Notes under the pieces: model-generated
Database searches by the model: none
Told to the model about the DNA's origin: nothing
What the model saw: the letters and a program-made list of their open reading frames with translations, nothing else
DNA from: Chryseobacterium lactis
GTDB lineage: Bacteria > Bacteroidota > Bacteroidia > Flavobacteriales > Weeksellaceae
DNA: 64,000 bases
NCBI RefSeq assembly: GCF_003815875.1
Contig: NZ_CP033924.1
Location: 1,426,001-1,490,000 of the forward strand
Direction of reading: 5' to 3'
Program-made: the position numbers and the translations under genes
Shown: piece by piece, positions 63,747 to 64,000 of the stretch
Layout of the letters: every line of letters begins with the position of its first letter
Numbering within the stretch: position 1 is the stretch's first letter

Positions 63747-64000
63747 ATGAATTCAATTGTAATAAACGTAGGGAACAGTAATATCAGATTTGGTCTTTTT
63801 AATGGAGATAATTGTGATATTTCGTGGGTAATCAATACCAAGCCTTACAGAACCGCAGATGAACTGTATGTACAGATGCTGATGTTGTATCAGACTTATA
63901 AGATAGAACCTAAGGAAATTGACAAAGTCATCATAGGATCAGTGGTTCCCCAGCTTACCAAAGTGATGAGTTCGGGGATCAAAAAGATTCATGGTGTTAC
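63747..64000 (+). CDS. coaX: Type III pantothenate kinase, 5' part only
   Basis: CoaX phosphorylates pantothenate, the first step of coenzyme A synthesis. Only the first 84 codons are in the window; the gene continues past 64000. The start MNSIVINVGNSNIRFGLF is the phosphate-binding motif of the ASKHA fold, and IIGSVVPQLT matches the next family block. The motif normally begins with a catalytic Asp (DxGNT); here Asn7 is in that place. The start codon is chosen because the motif follows directly. A promoter is predicted upstream. Confidence 0.83.
   Translation, partial: MNSIVINVGNSNIRFGLFNGDNCDISWVINTKPYRTADELYVQMLMLYQTYKIEPKEIDKVIIGSVVPQLTKVMSSGIKKIHGV

Noticed and set aside
1-64000. Prophage, integrative element, defence island or secondary-metabolite cluster
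   Set aside because: No integrase, transposase, toxin-antitoxin pair, restriction system, CRISPR array or large synthase gene is seen. The genes are almost all conserved core functions.

Overview
The window looks like core chromosome of a Chryseobacterium-like member of the Flavobacteriia (Bacteroidota). This rests on gene content: type III glutamine synthetase, alternative complex III, GldH, a type IX secretion sorting domain, GLPGLI-family proteins, DUF3078 proteins and a RicT-GldH pair. The DNA is AT-rich, and several genes carry the Bacteroidota promoter form TTG-N17-23-TAnnTTTG. I saw no tRNA, rRNA, transposase, prophage or CRISPR array. The genus is an inference from family content; no search was run.

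Layout. 1-7 kb: a small secreted Thr/Gln-rich protein, a DUF1801 protein, gdhA, dprA, a rhomboid protease and two tandem DUF3078 paralogues. 7-11.3 kb: suf operon on the minus strand (A-type carrier, sufB, sufC, sufD). 11.4-13.3 kb: two GLPGLI-family secreted proteins. 13.3-20.9 kb: neutral zinc metallopeptidase, LTA-synthase-like sulfatase, TPR protein plus ribH, lipoprotein plus apt, and a ZIP-like transporter. 21.2-29.6 kb: six-gene alternative complex III operon actABCDEF on the minus strand. 29.7-34.2 kb: SPOR-domain protein, polytopic membrane protein, T9SS cargo protein and selO. 34.3-38.5 kb: ricT-gldH-PBP1A operon. 39-41.8 kb: FadL-type porin plus SGNH-hydrolase lipoprotein. 41.9-45 kb: prs, rplY (ctc) and sufS. 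45.3-49.3 kb: heme operon hemA-C-D-E on the minus strand. 49.7-55.4 kb: rod-shape operon mreBCD-mrdA-rodA, followed by a pentapeptide-repeat protein. 56.2-64 kb: NlpC/P60 lipoprotein, glnA (GSIII), a DUF6909-type protein with nucleosidase-like motifs, an M1 metallopeptidase and the 5' part of coaX, cut by the window end.

How it works together. The genes cover Fe-S assembly (suf plus the distant sufS), heme synthesis and the quinol-oxidising complex that consumes both cofactors, cell-wall elongation (mre, mrdA, rodA, PBP1A, NlpC/P60), nitrogen assimilation (GDH, GSIII) and surface or secreted functions. Most transcription units end in clear hairpin-plus-T terminators, several of them shared between convergent genes.

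The least-explained items are a three-copy intergenic palindrome family (97, 45143, 61688), a separate hairpin repeat at 17997, the nucleosidase-like C-terminal half of the DUF6909-type protein, the GLPGLI pair with Gly/His/Met-rich tails, and an orphan terminator hairpin at 57082. I found no clear defence, secretion or biosynthetic system that is new.
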